64,000 nt of DNA from Franzmannia pantelleriensis (lineage in GTDB: Bacteria; Pseudomonadota; Gammaproteobacteria; Pseudomonadales; Halomonadaceae), in the NCBI RefSeq assembly GCF_900102875.1, contig NZ_FNGH01000011.1, positions 102,056 through 166,055 of the forward strand, in the 5' to 3' direction. Position numbers and translations under genes: made by a program. Position 1 is the stretch's first letter. Each line of letters begins with the position of its first letter. Positions 34,804 to 46,043 of this stretch are shown here, piece after piece. Under the pieces are notes generated by a model that saw only the letters and a list, made by a program, of their open reading frames with translations, searched no databases and was not told where the DNA came from.

Positions 34804-36252
34804 CTAGCGCCGCCAGAAGGCCGGGGTGAACAGCACCAGCACGGTGAAGATCTCCAGGCGGCCGAGGATCATCGCCAGCACCAGGATCCACTTGGCCAGG
34901 TCGGGAAGTTCGCCGTAGTGGCTGGCGGCCTCGCCCAGCGCCGGGCCGAGGTTGTTGAGGGTAGAGGCCACCGTCGACCAGGCGGTGACCTGGTCGACCC
35001 CGGTGGCCATGACGCCGATCAGCATCAGGAAGAACAGCATCACATAGACCGAGAAGAAGCCCCATACCGCCTGGGCGATGCTGTCGGGCACGCTGACCTT
35101 GCCAACCTTGACCGCGATCACCGCGTTGGGGTGGATCAGGCGCATCACCTCGCGCATGCCCTGCTTGAGGATCAGGATGATGCGGATCACCTTCATGCCG
35201 CCGCCGGTGGAGCCCGAGCAGCCGCCGACGAAGGCGGCGACGAACAGCAGGAAGGGCAGGGCGCCGGGCCAGGCCGAGAATTCGGCGACGCCGAAGCCGG
35301 CGGTGGTGGCGATGGAAACCGCCTGGAATAGCCCGTTGCGCAACCCCTCACTGCCAGCGTAGGTATCGGTCAGCCACAGCGTGATCACGGCGATCACGCT
35401 CAGGCTGAGCAGGAACAGCAGCAGGAAGCGAGCTTCCGGGTCGCGCAGGTACTGACTGAGGCGCTTTTCGCGCCAGGCGGCGAAGTGCAGGCTGTAGCTC
35501 ATCGCCGAGACGATCATGAACAGCACGCAGATCATCTCGATGGTGGCACTGTTGAAGTGACCGATGCTGGCGTCGTAGCTCGAGAAACCGCCGATGGCCA
35601 CCGTCGAGAAGCCGTGGCCGATGGCGTCGAACCAGTCCATGCCGGCGGCCCAGTAGGCGATGATGCAGGTCAACGTCAGGCTGGCATAGATGTACCACAG
35701 CGCCTTGGCGGTCTCGGTGATGCGTGGGGTCAGCTTGGAGTCCTTGAGCGGCCCCGGGATCTCGGTGCGGTAGAGCGCCATGCCGCCCACGCCCAGCGTC
35801 GGCAGGATCGCCACCGCCAATACCACGATACCCATGCCGCCCAACCACTGCAGCTGCTGGCGGTAGTAGCGCACCGCCTCGGGCAGGAAGTCGATGCCGG
35901 TGATCACCGTGGCGCCGGTGGTGGTCAGCCCCGAGAACGACTCGAATACCGCATCGGTCACCGACAGCGCATAGGGGCCGTCGAGCATCAGCGGCAGCGA
36001 GCCGAAGGTGCCGAGTACCGTCCAGAATAGCGCCGCGATCAGAAAGCCGTCACGGGTGCGCAGCTCCTTGCGGGCATAGCGATTGGGCAGATAGAGCAGC
36101 GCGCCGGTGGCCACGGTGATCGCCATGGCGATGGCGAACGCATCCCACACGCCGTCGTTGAACAGCAGCGAGATCAGGATCGGCGGTACCAGGGTCAGGC
36201 TGAAGAGCATCAGCAGCAGCCCCAGGATGCGCAGAATCACGCGCAGGCTCAT
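34804..36252 (-). CDS. trkH: Trk potassium uptake transmembrane protein TrkH
   Basis: A 482-residue K+ translocating subunit. Its four pore loops are visible as GLTTTGATVITG, HGFSTVAIGGFSSYD, SIATTAGFGVAEF and STLNNLGPALG, each carrying the central glycine of the filter. In halophiles such as Halomonas elongata, TrkH works with cytoplasmic TrkA to accumulate K+ for osmoadaptation. It lies 43 bp downstream of trkA on the same strand. Its close relative TrkI cannot be fully excluded, but linkage to trkA favours TrkH. Confidence 0.93.
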   Translation of the reverse strand: MSLRVILRILGLLLMLFSLTLVPPILISLLFNDGVWDAFAIAMAITVATGALLYLPNRYARKELRTRDGFLIAALFWTVLGTFGSLPLMLDGPYALSVTDAVFESFSGLTTTGATVITGIDFLPEAVRYYRQQLQWLGGMGIVVLAVAILPTLGVGGMALYRTEIPGPLKDSKLTPRITETAKALWYIYASLTLTCIIAYWAAGMDWFDAIGHGFSTVAIGGFSSYDASIGHFNSATIEMICVLFMIVSAMSYSLHFAAWREKRLSQYLRDPEARFLLLFLLSLSVIAVITLWLTDTYAGSEGLRNGLFQAVSIATTAGFGVAEFSAWPGALPFLLFVAAFVGGCSGSTGGGMKVIRIILILKQGMREVMRLIHPNAVIAVKVGKVSVPDSIAQAVWGFFSVYVMLFFLMLIGVMATGVDQVTAWSTVASTLNNLGPALGEAASHYGELPDLAKWILVLAMILGRLEIFTVLVLFTPAFWRR

Positions 36253-36295
36253 GCCGTCACGCTCCTTGTCCGGGCGTCCACGCGGTGCTCCCTCA

Positions 36296-37669
36296 TCAGA
36301 AGAATGTCAGGCCGACCTGGAACAGCCGCTCCACGTCGCGGATGCGGCGCTTGTCGACCACGAACAGAATCACGTGGTCGCCGGATGCCACCACCACGTC
36401 GTCGTGGGCGATCAGCACCTCCTTGCCGCGCACGATGGCACCGATGGTGGTGCCGCTGGGCAGGTCGATCTCGTCGATGGCGCGGCCCACCACCTTGGAG
36501 GAGCGCGCGTCGCCGTGGGCGATCGCTTCGATGGCCTCGGCGGCGCCGCGGCGCAGCGAGTGAACGTTGACGATGTCGCCGCGGCGCACGTGGGTTAGCA
36601 GGCTGCCGATGGTGGCCTGCTGCGGCGAGATGGCGATGTCGATCTCGCCGCCCTGCACCAGGTCGACGTAGGCGGCGTTGTTGATCAGCGTCAGCACCTT
36701 CTTGGCACCCAGCCGCTTGGCCAGCATCGACGACATGATGTTGACCTCGTCGTCGTTGGTCAGCGCGCAGAAGATGTCGCAGTCCTCGATGTTCTCCTCC
36801 AGCAACAGGCGCTTGCTGGTGGCGCTGCCGTGCAGCACCACGGTGCGGTCGAGGCGCTCGGAAAGCGTGGTGCAGCGCTCCAGGTCGTGCTCGATGATCT
36901 TGACCTGATGGCTGTGCTCGAGATTTTCGGCCAGGCGCTCTCCGATGTGGCCGCCGCCGGCGATCACCACGCGGCGGAAGTCGCGGTCGAGGCGCCGCAG
37001 CTCGCTCATTACCGCGCGAATGTCGCGCCGCGCGGCGATGAAGAACACCTCGTCGTCGGCTTCGATCACGGTGTCGCCGCGCGGGATGATCGGCCGGTTG
37101 CGGCGGTAGATCGCCGCTACACGGGTGTCGACGTTGGGCATGTGGCGGCGCAGGAAGCCCAACTCCTGGCCCACCAGCGGGCCGCCGTAGAAGGCCTTGA
37201 CCGCCACCAGCTGCGCCTGGCCGCCGGCGAATTCCAGCACCTGCAGGGCGCCGGGGTACTCGATCAGGCGGCGGATATGGTCGGTGACCACCTGCTCGGG
37301 ACTGATCAGCACGTCGATGGGCACCGCCTCGTGGGCGAACAGGCCCTTGCGGGTGAGGTAGGCGGTAGCGCGGACGCGGGCGATCTTGGTCGGGGTGCGA
37401 AACAGGGTATGAGCGACCTGGCAGGCGATCATATTGACTTCGTCGGAGTTGGTCACCGCGATCAGCATGTCGGCGTCTTCGCAGCCGGCCTGGCGCAACA
37501 CCATGGGGTAGGAGGCGGGGCCCGAGACGGTGCGGATGTCGAGACGATTATGCAGATCGCGCAGCCGACTGTTGTCGGTATCGACCACGGTGATGTCGTT
37601 CTCTTCGTGGGCGAGATGTTCGGCCAGGGTGCCACCGACCTGTCCGGCACCGAGAATGATGATCTTCAT
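36296..37669 (-). CDS. trkA: Trk system potassium transport regulator TrkA
   Basis: A 457-residue cytoplasmic NAD(H)/ATP-binding regulator with two RCK modules. The first Rossmann motif is [18 protein letters not shown] at the start with a TVVDTD acidic end; the second is [17 protein letters not shown] near residue 233. Each module is followed by a TrkA-C domain. It binds TrkH and gates K+ uptake. It is upstream of trkH in the same direction, forming a trkAH operon like that described in Halomonas. Confidence 0.95.
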   Translation of the reverse strand: MKIIILGAGQVGGTLAEHLAHEENDITVVDTDNSRLRDLHNRLDIRTVSGPASYPMVLRQAGCEDADMLIAVTNSDEVNMIACQVAHTLFRTPTKIARVRATAYLTRKGLFAHEAVPIDVLISPEQVVTDHIRRLIEYPGALQVLEFAGGQAQLVAVKAFYGGPLVGQELGFLRRHMPNVDTRVAAIYRRNRPIIPRGDTVIEADDEVFFIAARRDIRAVMSELRRLDRDFRRVVIAGGGHIGERLAENLEHSHQVKIIEHDLERCTTLSERLDRTVVLHGSATSKRLLLEENIEDCDIFCALTNDDEVNIMSSMLAKRLGAKKVLTLINNAAYVDLVQGGEIDIAISPQQATIGSLLTHVRRGDIVNVHSLRRGAAEAIEAIAHGDARSSKVVGRAIDEIDLPSGTTIGAIVRGKEVLIAHDDVVVASGDHVILFVVDKRRIRDVERLFQVGLTFF

Positions 37670-37756
37670 GCCACGCCTGTTCCCCTGCGATGCGTCGGCA
37701 CAGCATAAACCAGCCGCCCGGGGAAGGACAGACGGCCGGCCGTGACGGGCATGGGC

Positions 37757-37966
37757 TTAGTGGCTTTCCAGGGTGAAACCGACCTTGATGGTGACCTGCC
37801 AGTGGCCGATGCGGCCGTGTTCGATATGCCCGCGGGTTTCGGTGACCTCGAACCAGCGCATGTCGTGGATGGTCTGGTTGGCGCGCTCGATGGCTTGAGC
37901 GACGGCATCCTCGATGCTCTCGGTGGAGGATCCGGTCAGCTCGATGTGTTTATAGATGTGGGACAT
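37757..37966 (-). CDS. Dodecin (flavin-binding)
   Basis: A 69-residue dodecin. These proteins form hollow dodecamers that store or buffer riboflavin, FMN or CoA. Typical pattern: [36 protein letters not shown] (the tryptophan W38 stacks on flavin) and [20 protein letters not shown] precedes the ATG at 37966. It lies between rsmB and trkA, an insertion into an otherwise common gene order, and is probably transcribed alone. Confidence 0.92.
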   Translation of the reverse strand: MSHIYKHIELTGSSTESIEDAVAQAIERANQTIHDMRWFEVTETRGHIEHGRIGHWQVTIKVGFTLESH

Positions 37967-38034
37967 GACGTGACTCCTTGTCTGGTTTTACTCATAAAGC
38001 GTGCGTGGCATCCACCCCCAGTATAGGACCCAAG

Positions 38035-38059
38035 GCAGGCCCCCGAGCAAGGGGCCTGC
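38035..38059 (-). terminator. Hairpin after rsmB
   Basis: GCAGGCCCC-CGAGCAA-GGGGCCTGC, a 9-bp GC-rich stem directly after the rsmB stop on the minus strand. No strong U-tract follows. It likely separates rsmB from the dodecin gene. Confidence 0.5.
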
Positions 38060-38061
38060 TA

Positions 38062-39393
38062 TTAGGCGCGCGCTTTCTCCAAGCGTGCGTAGAAGAAGCC
38101 GTCGTGGCCGGCCTCACGGGGCAGCAGCTGGCGGCCGTCGCCGGCTGGACGTCCCCAGGCAAGGTCGGCCGGCGTCGTGGCGCGAGCGTCCGGTGTGCGG
38201 GCCAGGAAGGCCTTGATCTGGTCGGCGTTCTCCTCGGGAAAGATCGAACAGGTGGCGTAGAGCAGGGTGCCGCCGGGCACCAGGAGCTGCCATAGGCGGT
38301 CGAGCAGCTGCCCCTGAAGCGTCGCCAGCGCGGGAATGTCCTCGGCGCGGCGCAGGCGCTTGATGTCCGGATGGCGGCGAATCACGCCGCTGCCGGAGCA
38401 GGGTGCATCGAGCAGGACGGCATCGAAACGGTCCGTCTCCCAGCCCTCCAGCTGCGTGGCATCGCCCCGCTCGACGCGTGCCGTAAGCCCCAGCCGATCG
38501 AGGGTGTCGGTGACACGGGTCAGGCGCTGGGCATCGCTGTCCAGCGCGGTGAGGTCGACATCGAAGGCTTCCAACAGGTGGGCGGTCTTGCCGCCGGGAG
38601 CGCAGCAGGCATCGAGCACCCGCGCCCCGGGGCGTGGCGCTAGCGCCGGGCCGAGCAGCTCCACGGCAAGCTGGGCGGCTTCGTCCTGAACGCTCACTTC
38701 ACCGTCGGCGAAGCCGGGTAGCGCATTGACGTCGCAGGGTGTCTCCAGGGTCAGGCCATCCGGGGCGAACTCGCAGATTCGGCTCTCGAGCCCGCTTTCC
38801 AGCAGGCGTTCGCGATATACCTCACGGCTGACGCGGCGGCGATTGATGCGCAGCGTCATCGGCCCCGGCGCATTGTTGGCGATGGCAATCTCGCGCCAGT
38901 CGTCGGGCCACGCCTGGCGCAGCGCCTTGAGCAACCAGGCCGGGTGCAGCAGCGCGACGCAGGGATCACGATCGACCTTGGCCTGTAGTGCGCTCTGCTC
39001 GCGCTGCAGGCGGCGCAGACAGCCGTTCAGCACCCGAGTGGCCCAGGCCTTGCCCAGCAGGCGCGCGGCGCCGGCGGTCTCGCCAACGGCGGCGTGGGCC
39101 GGAATGCGCATGTAGAGCAGTTGGTAGATCCCCACCAGCAGCAGCGCCTGGACGTCGCGGTCGCGGGTCTTGAAGGGGCTGCGCAGCAGCTCGCCGGCGA
39201 GGGCTTCGAGTCGTGGCAGGCTGCGACAGACGCCGTAGCAGAGCGCGCGAAACAGCGCACGATCGCGGGGCAACACAGCGCTGTCGTCGAGGGCGGAGAG
39301 CGAGCCCTGGGCATCGATCACCGGCAGCAGGGCGCGGGCGGCGGCAGCCCGCAGTGCTTGGCCGTCGTTGTGGTGCGCGCTGGCGTCGTTCAT
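38062..39393 (-). CDS. rsmB: 16S rRNA (cytosine(967)-C5)-methyltransferase RsmB
   Basis: A 443-residue SAM-dependent enzyme. Residues 1-145 are the NusB-like RNA-binding domain. The catalytic domain carries the SAM motif VLDACCAPGGKTAHLLE, the motif IV cysteine in LLDAPCSGSGV and the catalytic-nucleophile cysteine in YATCSI. ATG at 39393 has GGAGG upstream; an in-frame extension of 24 codons overlaps fmt and is not used. It overlaps fmt by 4 bp, so the two are coupled. Confidence 0.94.
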   Translation of the reverse strand: MNDASAHHNDGQALRAAAARALLPVIDAQGSLSALDDSAVLPRDRALFRALCYGVCRSLPRLEALAGELLRSPFKTRDRDVQALLLVGIYQLLYMRIPAHAAVGETAGAARLLGKAWATRVLNGCLRRLQREQSALQAKVDRDPCVALLHPAWLLKALRQAWPDDWREIAIANNAPGPMTLRINRRRVSREVYRERLLESGLESRICEFAPDGLTLETPCDVNALPGFADGEVSVQDEAAQLAVELLGPALAPRPGARVLDACCAPGGKTAHLLEAFDVDLTALDSDAQRLTRVTDTLDRLGLTARVERGDATQLEGWETDRFDAVLLDAPCSGSGVIRRHPDIKRLRRAEDIPALATLQGQLLDRLWQLLVPGGTLLYATCSIFPEENADQIKAFLARTPDARATTPADLAWGRPAGDGRQLLPREAGHDGFFYARLEKARA

Positions 39394-40376
39394 TGGGGGG
39401 CCTCCGGATGAGACAGATTGATTCCGGCGGCGAAACGTTCGCCGCGGGCCTTGAGCAGTTCGCACATCGGCAGCGCCTTGCCGCCGGGCAGCTGGGCCTG
39501 AGTGACGCGCAGCACCTCGCTGCCCTGTGACCCGCAGGCGATGCGCAGGGCATCGTCGTCGCTGCCCAGCAGCGTGCCGGGCGCCGGTTTTAGGGGGTCA
39601 TCGTCACGGCGCTCGCCCGGCGTGGCCTGCCATAGCCGCAGGCGCTCGTTGCCCAGCGCACACCAGGCCACCGGCCAGGGATTGAAGGCGCGCACCTTGG
39701 CCGACAGGCGGGCCGCAGGCTGTGAGAAGTCGAGCTCGGCCTCGGCCTTGGAGAGTTTGGCGGCGTAGGTCACCCCCGCTTCGGGCTGCGGCGTGGCGAC
39801 CAGGCCGTCACCGGCCAGGGCATCGAGGGCGTCGACGATGGCCTGGCCGCCGAGCTCGGCGAGGGTGTCGTGCAGCTCGCCGCCGGTGGTCGAGTCACTG
39901 ATCGACGTGCGACGCTCGAGCAGCATGTCGCCGGTATCGAGTCCGGCGTTCATCTGCATGATGGTTACCCCGCTCTCGCTATCGCCGGCCTCGATGGCAC
40001 GCTGGATCGGTGCCGCGCCACGCCAGCGCGGCAGCAGCGATGCGTGCACGTTGAGGCAGCCAAGTCGAGGGGTGTCGAGCACCGCCTGGGGCAGGATCAG
40101 GCCGTAGGCGACCACCACCATGATGTCGGCGTCGATGGCGGCCAGCTCGGTCTGGGCGTCGCGCTCCTTGAGTGACACCGGCTGATACACCGGCACCTGA
40201 TGTGCCTGGGCCAGCGCCTTGACCGGACTGGGGGTGAGCTTGCGGCCGCGACCAGCGGGCCGGTCGGGCTGGGTATAGACGGCCACCACCCGGTGCTGGC
40301 TATCGAGCAGCGCCGCCAGGTTGGTGGCGGCGAAGTCGGGGGTGCCGGCAAAGATGACGCGTAGTGCTTGGGTCAT
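39390..40376 (-). CDS. fmt: Methionyl-tRNA formyltransferase
   Basis: A 328-residue enzyme that formylates initiator Met-tRNA with 10-formyl-THF. The N-terminal domain holds VIFAGTPDFAATNLAALL, YGLILPQAVLD, and the active-site NVHASLLPRWRGAAPIQRAI (Asn and His), followed by the MNAGLDTGDML aspartate. The C-terminal OB-like domain follows from about residue 205. ATG at 40376 gives MTQALRVIFAG. It is downstream of def on the same strand, but a strong hairpin lies in the 133-bp gap. Confidence 0.95.
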   Translation of the reverse strand: MTQALRVIFAGTPDFAATNLAALLDSQHRVVAVYTQPDRPAGRGRKLTPSPVKALAQAHQVPVYQPVSLKERDAQTELAAIDADIMVVVAYGLILPQAVLDTPRLGCLNVHASLLPRWRGAAPIQRAIEAGDSESGVTIMQMNAGLDTGDMLLERRTSISDSTTGGELHDTLAELGGQAIVDALDALAGDGLVATPQPEAGVTYAAKLSKAEAELDFSQPAARLSAKVRAFNPWPVAWCALGNERLRLWQATPGERRDDDPLKPAPGTLLGSDDDALRIACGSQGSEVLRVTQAQLPGGKALPMCELLKARGERFAAGINLSHPEAPQ

Positions 40377-40465
40377 GACGTCGGGCCTTGAGGAGTCGGA
40401 AAACGATGCGCCCATGATAGCCGATCGGCCACCTGCGGGGGGCAGCGCCGGGCCATAAGCAAAGC

Positions 40466-40488
40466 GGCCCGCAGCGCTGCTGCGGGCC
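40466..40488 (-). terminator. Hairpin between def and fmt
   Basis: GGCCCGCAGC-GCT-GCTGCGGGCC, a perfect 10-bp stem after the def stop on the minus strand, followed by GCTTTGCTTAT. It looks like a terminator and would uncouple def from fmt, which are cotranscribed in many bacteria. Confidence 0.6.
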
Positions 40489-40509
40489 GGCTCGGGGGGA
40501 CGTAAAGGC

Positions 40510-41022
40510 TTACGCGTCTTGCATCAGCTTGTGGCGCTTCTGCATCTTCTTGAGCACCCGCTCACGCTTGAGCGGCGACAAGTAGTCGACGAACAGCACA
40601 CCTTCGAGATGGTCGTACTCGTGCTGAATGCAGTGCGCCAGCAGACCGTCGGCCTCGAGCTCATAGGGCTGGCCGTCGCGGTCCAGTGCCGTGAGCTTGA
40701 CGCGCAGGGCGCGCGGCACCTCGGCATAGTACTCGGGTATCGACAGGCAGCCTTCCTGCAGTGGTTCGCGCTCGTCGCCGAGCGGCGTGTACTCGGGGTT
40801 GATCAGCACCCGCGGCTGACTCTGGTCGTCGCTGACGTCCATCACGATGACGCGGCGATGCACATCGACCTGGGTCGCCGCCAGGCCGATGCCGCGCGCG
40901 TGGTACATGGTCTCGAGCATGTCGTCGACCAGCTGGCGTACCTCGTCGTCGACGCTGGCTACCGGCGCGGCCTTGGTGCGCAGGCGCTCGTCGGGATATT
41001 CGAGGATGGGTAACTTGGCCAT
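40510..41022 (-). CDS. def: Peptide deformylase
   Basis: A 170-residue Fe/Zn hydrolase that removes the N-formyl group from nascent proteins. All three motifs are intact: GIGLAATQ (44-51), EGCLSIPE (C92 is a metal ligand) and QHEYDHLEG (H134, E135, H138). The N-terminus [15 protein letters not shown] is normal for type I. It is divergent from the LysM gene; 149 bp between the two starts hold both promoters. Confidence 0.96.
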   Translation of the reverse strand: MAKLPILEYPDERLRTKAAPVASVDDEVRQLVDDMLETMYHARGIGLAATQVDVHRRVIVMDVSDDQSQPRVLINPEYTPLGDEREPLQEGCLSIPEYYAEVPRALRVKLTALDRDGQPYELEADGLLAHCIQHEYDHLEGVLFVDYLSPLKRERVLKKMQKRHKLMQDA

Positions 41023-41171
41023 GGCGTTGAAATCACCGTTATGCTGTTATCAAGGGATATGGCCATATTGTAGTGGGCGGCTGCGCGCAGTGAAACCGCA
41101 GGTTGTGTTATGCGCCATCGATAATAGCGATAAACCCGTTGAACGGGACGGTACCAAAGGGAAGCGACAGG

Positions 41172-42263
41172 ATGAATATGAGCAAGGCGAGGTGGGGGGC
41201 GTGGCATGGCTGGCTCGCGGGATGGGCGCTGCTGGCCATGCTGTTCAGCCTGCCGGCCATTGGCCAGGGGCTCAGCGATGCCGGTCTGCGTGGCGATGCG
41301 CCAAACCGCTACACGGTGGTACGTGGCGATACCCTATGGGACATTTCCGGGCGCTTCCTGCGTCATCCCTGGCAGTGGCCTGACGTGTGGGAGGTCAACC
41401 CGCAGATCCGCAATCCGCACCTCATCTACCCCGGCGATACGGTTTATCTCTACTACCAGAACGGTCAGCCGAGGCTTGGCCTGGAACGCGGGCGCGGCGA
41501 GGTCAGGCTGTCGCCTGAGGTGCGCCGTACGCCGCGGCGCGAAGCGGTGCCGCCGCTGCCGCTGGAGCGGATCGAGAACTTCCTCACCGAGTACCGCGTG
41601 CTCGACGACCCGGCGGTGGCCGACGAGCAAGCCTACGTGGTGGGCGGCGACGACCGTCGCCTGATCAGCGGCGCAGGCGATCGCATCTACGCCCGTGGCG
41701 ATCTGGCTGAGGGGGGGCGCCTGGGCATCTATCGCCTCGGCGAGACCTACGAAGATAGCGTTACCGGCGAGTTCCTGGGGCTCGAACTGGTCGGCGTGGG
41801 GCAGGCACGCTGGCTGCGCAGTGAAGACGATATCGCTACCCTCGATGTGCTGAGTGCCTCTCAGGAAGTGCGTAACGGCGACCTGGTGCTGCCGGTAGAG
41901 AGCGGCGAGCTGGTCACCGAGTTTCTACCGCGGGCGCCTGAGCGGCCGGTGGAGGGGCGACTGCTGGCGGTGCCGGGCGGCGTTCAGTTCATCGGGCGCC
42001 TAGAGGTGGTGGCGCTGGACCGCGGCCGCCGCGATGGCCTGACACCGGGCCATGTGCTGAGCGTTGAGCAGCGCGGTGAGCTGGTCACCGACCCGGTCAC
42101 CAACGAGTCGCTGCGTCTGCCCGGCGAAGAGGCCGGTTTGGTGATGGTGTTCAAGAGCTACGACAGGATGAGCTATGCGCTGGTGATGCGCGCCAGCCGC
42201 AGCCTGTCGGTGGGCGATCGAATCTTCAACCCCGACCGCATCGAATCAGTGGCACGGCGTTAG
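41172..42263 (+). CDS. LysM-domain peptidoglycan-binding protein
   Basis: A 363-residue exported protein. A signal peptide of about 32 residues ends PAIGQ-G. A single LysM domain follows (residues 46-92: RYTVVRGDTLWDISGRFL…IYPGDTVYL). The remaining 270 residues are beta-rich without a recognised enzyme motif. This gene is commonly found between def and dprA in gammaproteobacteria, suggesting a conserved envelope role, though none is established. It is followed 22 bp later by dprA. Confidence 0.88.
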   Translation: MNMSKARWGAWHGWLAGWALLAMLFSLPAIGQGLSDAGLRGDAPNRYTVVRGDTLWDISGRFLRHPWQWPDVWEVNPQIRNPHLIYPGDTVYLYYQNGQPRLGLERGRGEVRLSPEVRRTPRREAVPPLPLERIENFLTEYRVLDDPAVADEQAYVVGGDDRRLISGAGDRIYARGDLAEGGRLGIYRLGETYEDSVTGEFLGLELVGVGQARWLRSEDDIATLDVLSASQEVRNGDLVLPVESGELVTEFLPRAPERPVEGRLLAVPGGVQFIGRLEVVALDRGRRDGLTPGHVLSVEQRGELVTDPVTNESLRLPGEEAGLVMVFKSYDRMSYALVMRASRSLSVGDRIFNPDRIESVARR

Positions 42264-42285
42264 CGCCGGCGAAGGAGGAGCCTGC

Positions 42286-43359
42286 ATGACGGCCAGGGAG
42301 TGGCTGATACTCGCGACACTACCGGGACTCGGCCCTAGGCGTCTGGCGCAGCTGATCGAGGCTGCCCCGGCGTGGCCTGACGGCTGGCTGGCAGCGATGC
42401 CCGAACCGGCGCGCAGCCACCTGCGGCTGTGGCTCGATCATCCCGCACGCAGCCCGCTGCAGGCCCAGCTCGATGCGGCGCTGGATTGGGAGGCTGCGGC
42501 CGACCGGCATCATCTTCTGACCCCCGCCCACGACGATTGGCCCGCGCTGCTGGCACAGATTCCCGATCCGCCCCCGGTGCTTTGGGCCAGCGGCGATCTG
42601 GACGCACTGGTGCCGCCGGGCCTGGCGATCGTCGGCTCGCGGCGGCCAAGTCGCGATGGCCTGCAAAACGCCCAGCGCTTTGGCCGCGAGCTCGCCGAGC
42701 AGGACTGGTGTGTGATCAGTGGCATGGCCCTGGGCATCGACGGCGCCGCCCAGCAGGCCGCGCTGGATGCCGGCGGGCGCAGCGTGGCAGTACTTGGCTG
42801 TGGGGTGGACGTGATCTACCCCCAGCGTCATCGCCAGTTGTATGCCCGCCTGCGCGACGAAGGCGGGCTGCTGCTCGCCGAGCATCCTCCCGGGACTGGC
42901 GCACACCCGGCATTCTTCCCGCGCCGAAATCGCATCGTCACCGGCCTGTCGCAAGGCGTGCTGGTGGTCGAAGCGGCAGAGAAGAGCGGCTCGCTGGTCA
43001 GTGCACGGCTGGCCACCGAGCAGAACCGTGAGGTGTTCGCGGTGCCCGGTTCGATCCACAATCCCCAGGCGCGCGGCTGTCTCGCGCTGATTCGCGATGG
43101 CGCGGCCATGGCCACCTGTGTCGAGGACATCCTCGCCGAGCTGGGGCACTGGGTGGCGCCCAGCCAGGCGCTGCCGTCTGCCGCTGCTGGTGAACAAGAC
43201 CCGCTGCTGGCCTGGCTTAGCGACCGGCCGACGCCGCTCGACGCGCTAGTGGCACTCAGCGGCCACGAGGTCAGTGACTGCCAGCTGCGACTGCTCGAAC
43301 TCGAGTTGGAGGGGCTCGTCACCCAGGCAGTGGGAGGCTGGATCCGCCTGCCGCGCTAG
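42286..43359 (+). CDS. dprA: DNA processing protein DprA (Smf)
   Basis: A 357-residue protein that loads RecA on incoming single-stranded DNA during transformation. It has an N-terminal helical (SAM/HhH-like) region of about 75 residues, a Rossmann-like DprA core with LAIVGSRRPSRDG, ISGMALGIDGAAQQAAL and FFPRRNRIVTGLSQGVLVVEA, and a C-terminal winged helix from about residue 300. GAAGGAGG precedes the ATG. Its TAG stop lies within the terminal inverted repeat of the downstream MITE-like element, so the last codons may be shaped by that insertion. Confidence 0.93.
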   Translation: MTAREWLILATLPGLGPRRLAQLIEAAPAWPDGWLAAMPEPARSHLRLWLDHPARSPLQAQLDAALDWEAAADRHHLLTPAHDDWPALLAQIPDPPPVLWASGDLDALVPPGLAIVGSRRPSRDGLQNAQRFGRELAEQDWCVISGMALGIDGAAQQAALDAGGRSVAVLGCGVDVIYPQRHRQLYARLRDEGGLLLAEHPPGTGAHPAFFPRRNRIVTGLSQGVLVVEAAEKSGSLVSARLATEQNREVFAVPGSIHNPQARGCLALIRDGAAMATCVEDILAELGHWVAPSQALPSAAAGEQDPLLAWLSDRPTPLDALVALSGHEVSDCQLRLLELELEGLVTQAVGGWIRLPR

Positions 43360-43501
43360 GCTTTGTCCGAAAAGTGTCTGCGCTCGGCCATACGGCGTTA
43401 AAAATCGGCTCAAAGTACTCATTTACACCCCGTAAACTCCGTCTTTTCACCGATTTTTGCCTTGTCTGACCATCGCTCGTCGACTTTTCAGACAGAGCCT
43501 A
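43357..43501. mobile_element. MITE-like element with terminal inverted repeats
   Basis: A 145-bp non-coding element. The left end TAGGCTTTGTCCGAAAAGTG and the right end, read in reverse complement, TAGGCTCTGTCTGAAAAGTC differ at two internal bases. TA at both edges may be a target duplication. Inside, AAAAATCGG (43400-43408) and CCGATTTTT (43450-43458) form a second nested inverted repeat. No transposase. The left end supplies the dprA stop codon. Confidence 0.75.
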
Positions 43502-43569
43502 GGATTTATCACCGGTCTGGCCGGCCATGGTAAACTCTGCGCCCTATGATCTCGGCCAGGAGTCCTGTC

Positions 43570-44139
43570 ATGTCTGAACGCGCGACGCCGCGCCTGTCGG
43601 TGGCCTCTGCCGCCAAGGCACTGGCCCGCGGCGAGCTGGTGGCTTACCCCACGGAAGCGGTCTGGGGGCTAGGCTGCGATCCCGCCAGCGGCGAGGCACT
43701 CACCGCCTTGCTTCGACTCAAACAGCGAGACCCGGCCAAGGGATTGATCCTGGTAGCCGGGGATATCGCCCAGTTCGCGCCCTGGCTCGATGGCCTGCCA
43801 GCGGCGCTGCATGCGCCGCTGGTGAGCAGCTGGCCGGGGCCCAACACCTGGCTGGTACCGGATAACGGCCACAGCCATCCGCTGGTGCGCGGCGGGCATG
43901 ACCGCGTGGCGCTGCGGGTAAGCGATCATCCGCTGGTGCGCGAGCTGTGCGACGCCTTCGGTGGCCCGCTGGTCTCGACCTCGGCCAACCCGGCCGGCGA
44001 GCCCGAGGCGCGCTCCGCGGATCAGGTCGATGCCTATTTCGGTGCCGCTCTGTACGGCCTCGTCGAGGGGGAACTGGGCGGTCGCGATGCCCCCAGCATG
44101 ATTCGCGATCTGGTCAGTGGCCGGGTGCTACGCGGCTGA
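43570..44139 (+). CDS. tsaC: Threonylcarbamoyl-AMP synthase TsaC (YrdC family)
   Basis: A 189-residue Sua5/YrdC protein that makes threonylcarbamoyl-AMP from Thr, bicarbonate and ATP, the first step of t6A37 tRNA modification. The core motifs are AYPTEAVWGLGCDP, KQRDPAKGLILV and VSTSANPAGEP. ATG at 43570 has AGGAG 7 nt upstream; the in-frame ATG at 43546 would sit almost on the transcription start predicted from TAAACT at 43531-43536. The gene just after the MITE depends on sequence within 70 bp of the element for its promoter. Confidence 0.93.
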   Translation: MSERATPRLSVASAAKALARGELVAYPTEAVWGLGCDPASGEALTALLRLKQRDPAKGLILVAGDIAQFAPWLDGLPAALHAPLVSSWPGPNTWLVPDNGHSHPLVRGGHDRVALRVSDHPLVRELCDAFGGPLVSTSANPAGEPEARSADQVDAYFGAALYGLVEGELGGRDAPSMIRDLVSGRVLRG

Positions 44140-44166
44140 CGGCAATTTCTTTCCATCCATCGATGA

Positions 44167-45914
<1,748 letters not shown>

Positions 45915-45941
45915 TCTTCTGCCTCCCGCTTGATGACGCAC

Positions 45942-45966
45942 CCCCGCCGGGCCTTGTCCGGCGGGG
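45942..45966 (+). terminator. Terminator after aroE
   Basis: CCCCGCCGG-GCCTTGT-CCGGCGGGG, a 9-bp GC-rich stem, followed by CGTCGTCGTTT. It isolates the aroE operon from the peptide-type ABC transporter downstream. Confidence 0.65.
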
Positions 45967-46043
45967 CGTCGTCGTTTCGCCATGGTCGTTGCGTTTAATC
46001 GAGCGTTTGACGCCAGTGGCGAGCTTTCCTAGCCTGGCCAGAA

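Noticed and set aside
37731..37742. ACGGCCGGCCGT palindrome between trkA and the dodecin gene
   Set aside because: A 12-bp GC-rich palindrome is expected by chance at this base composition and it has no supporting context.
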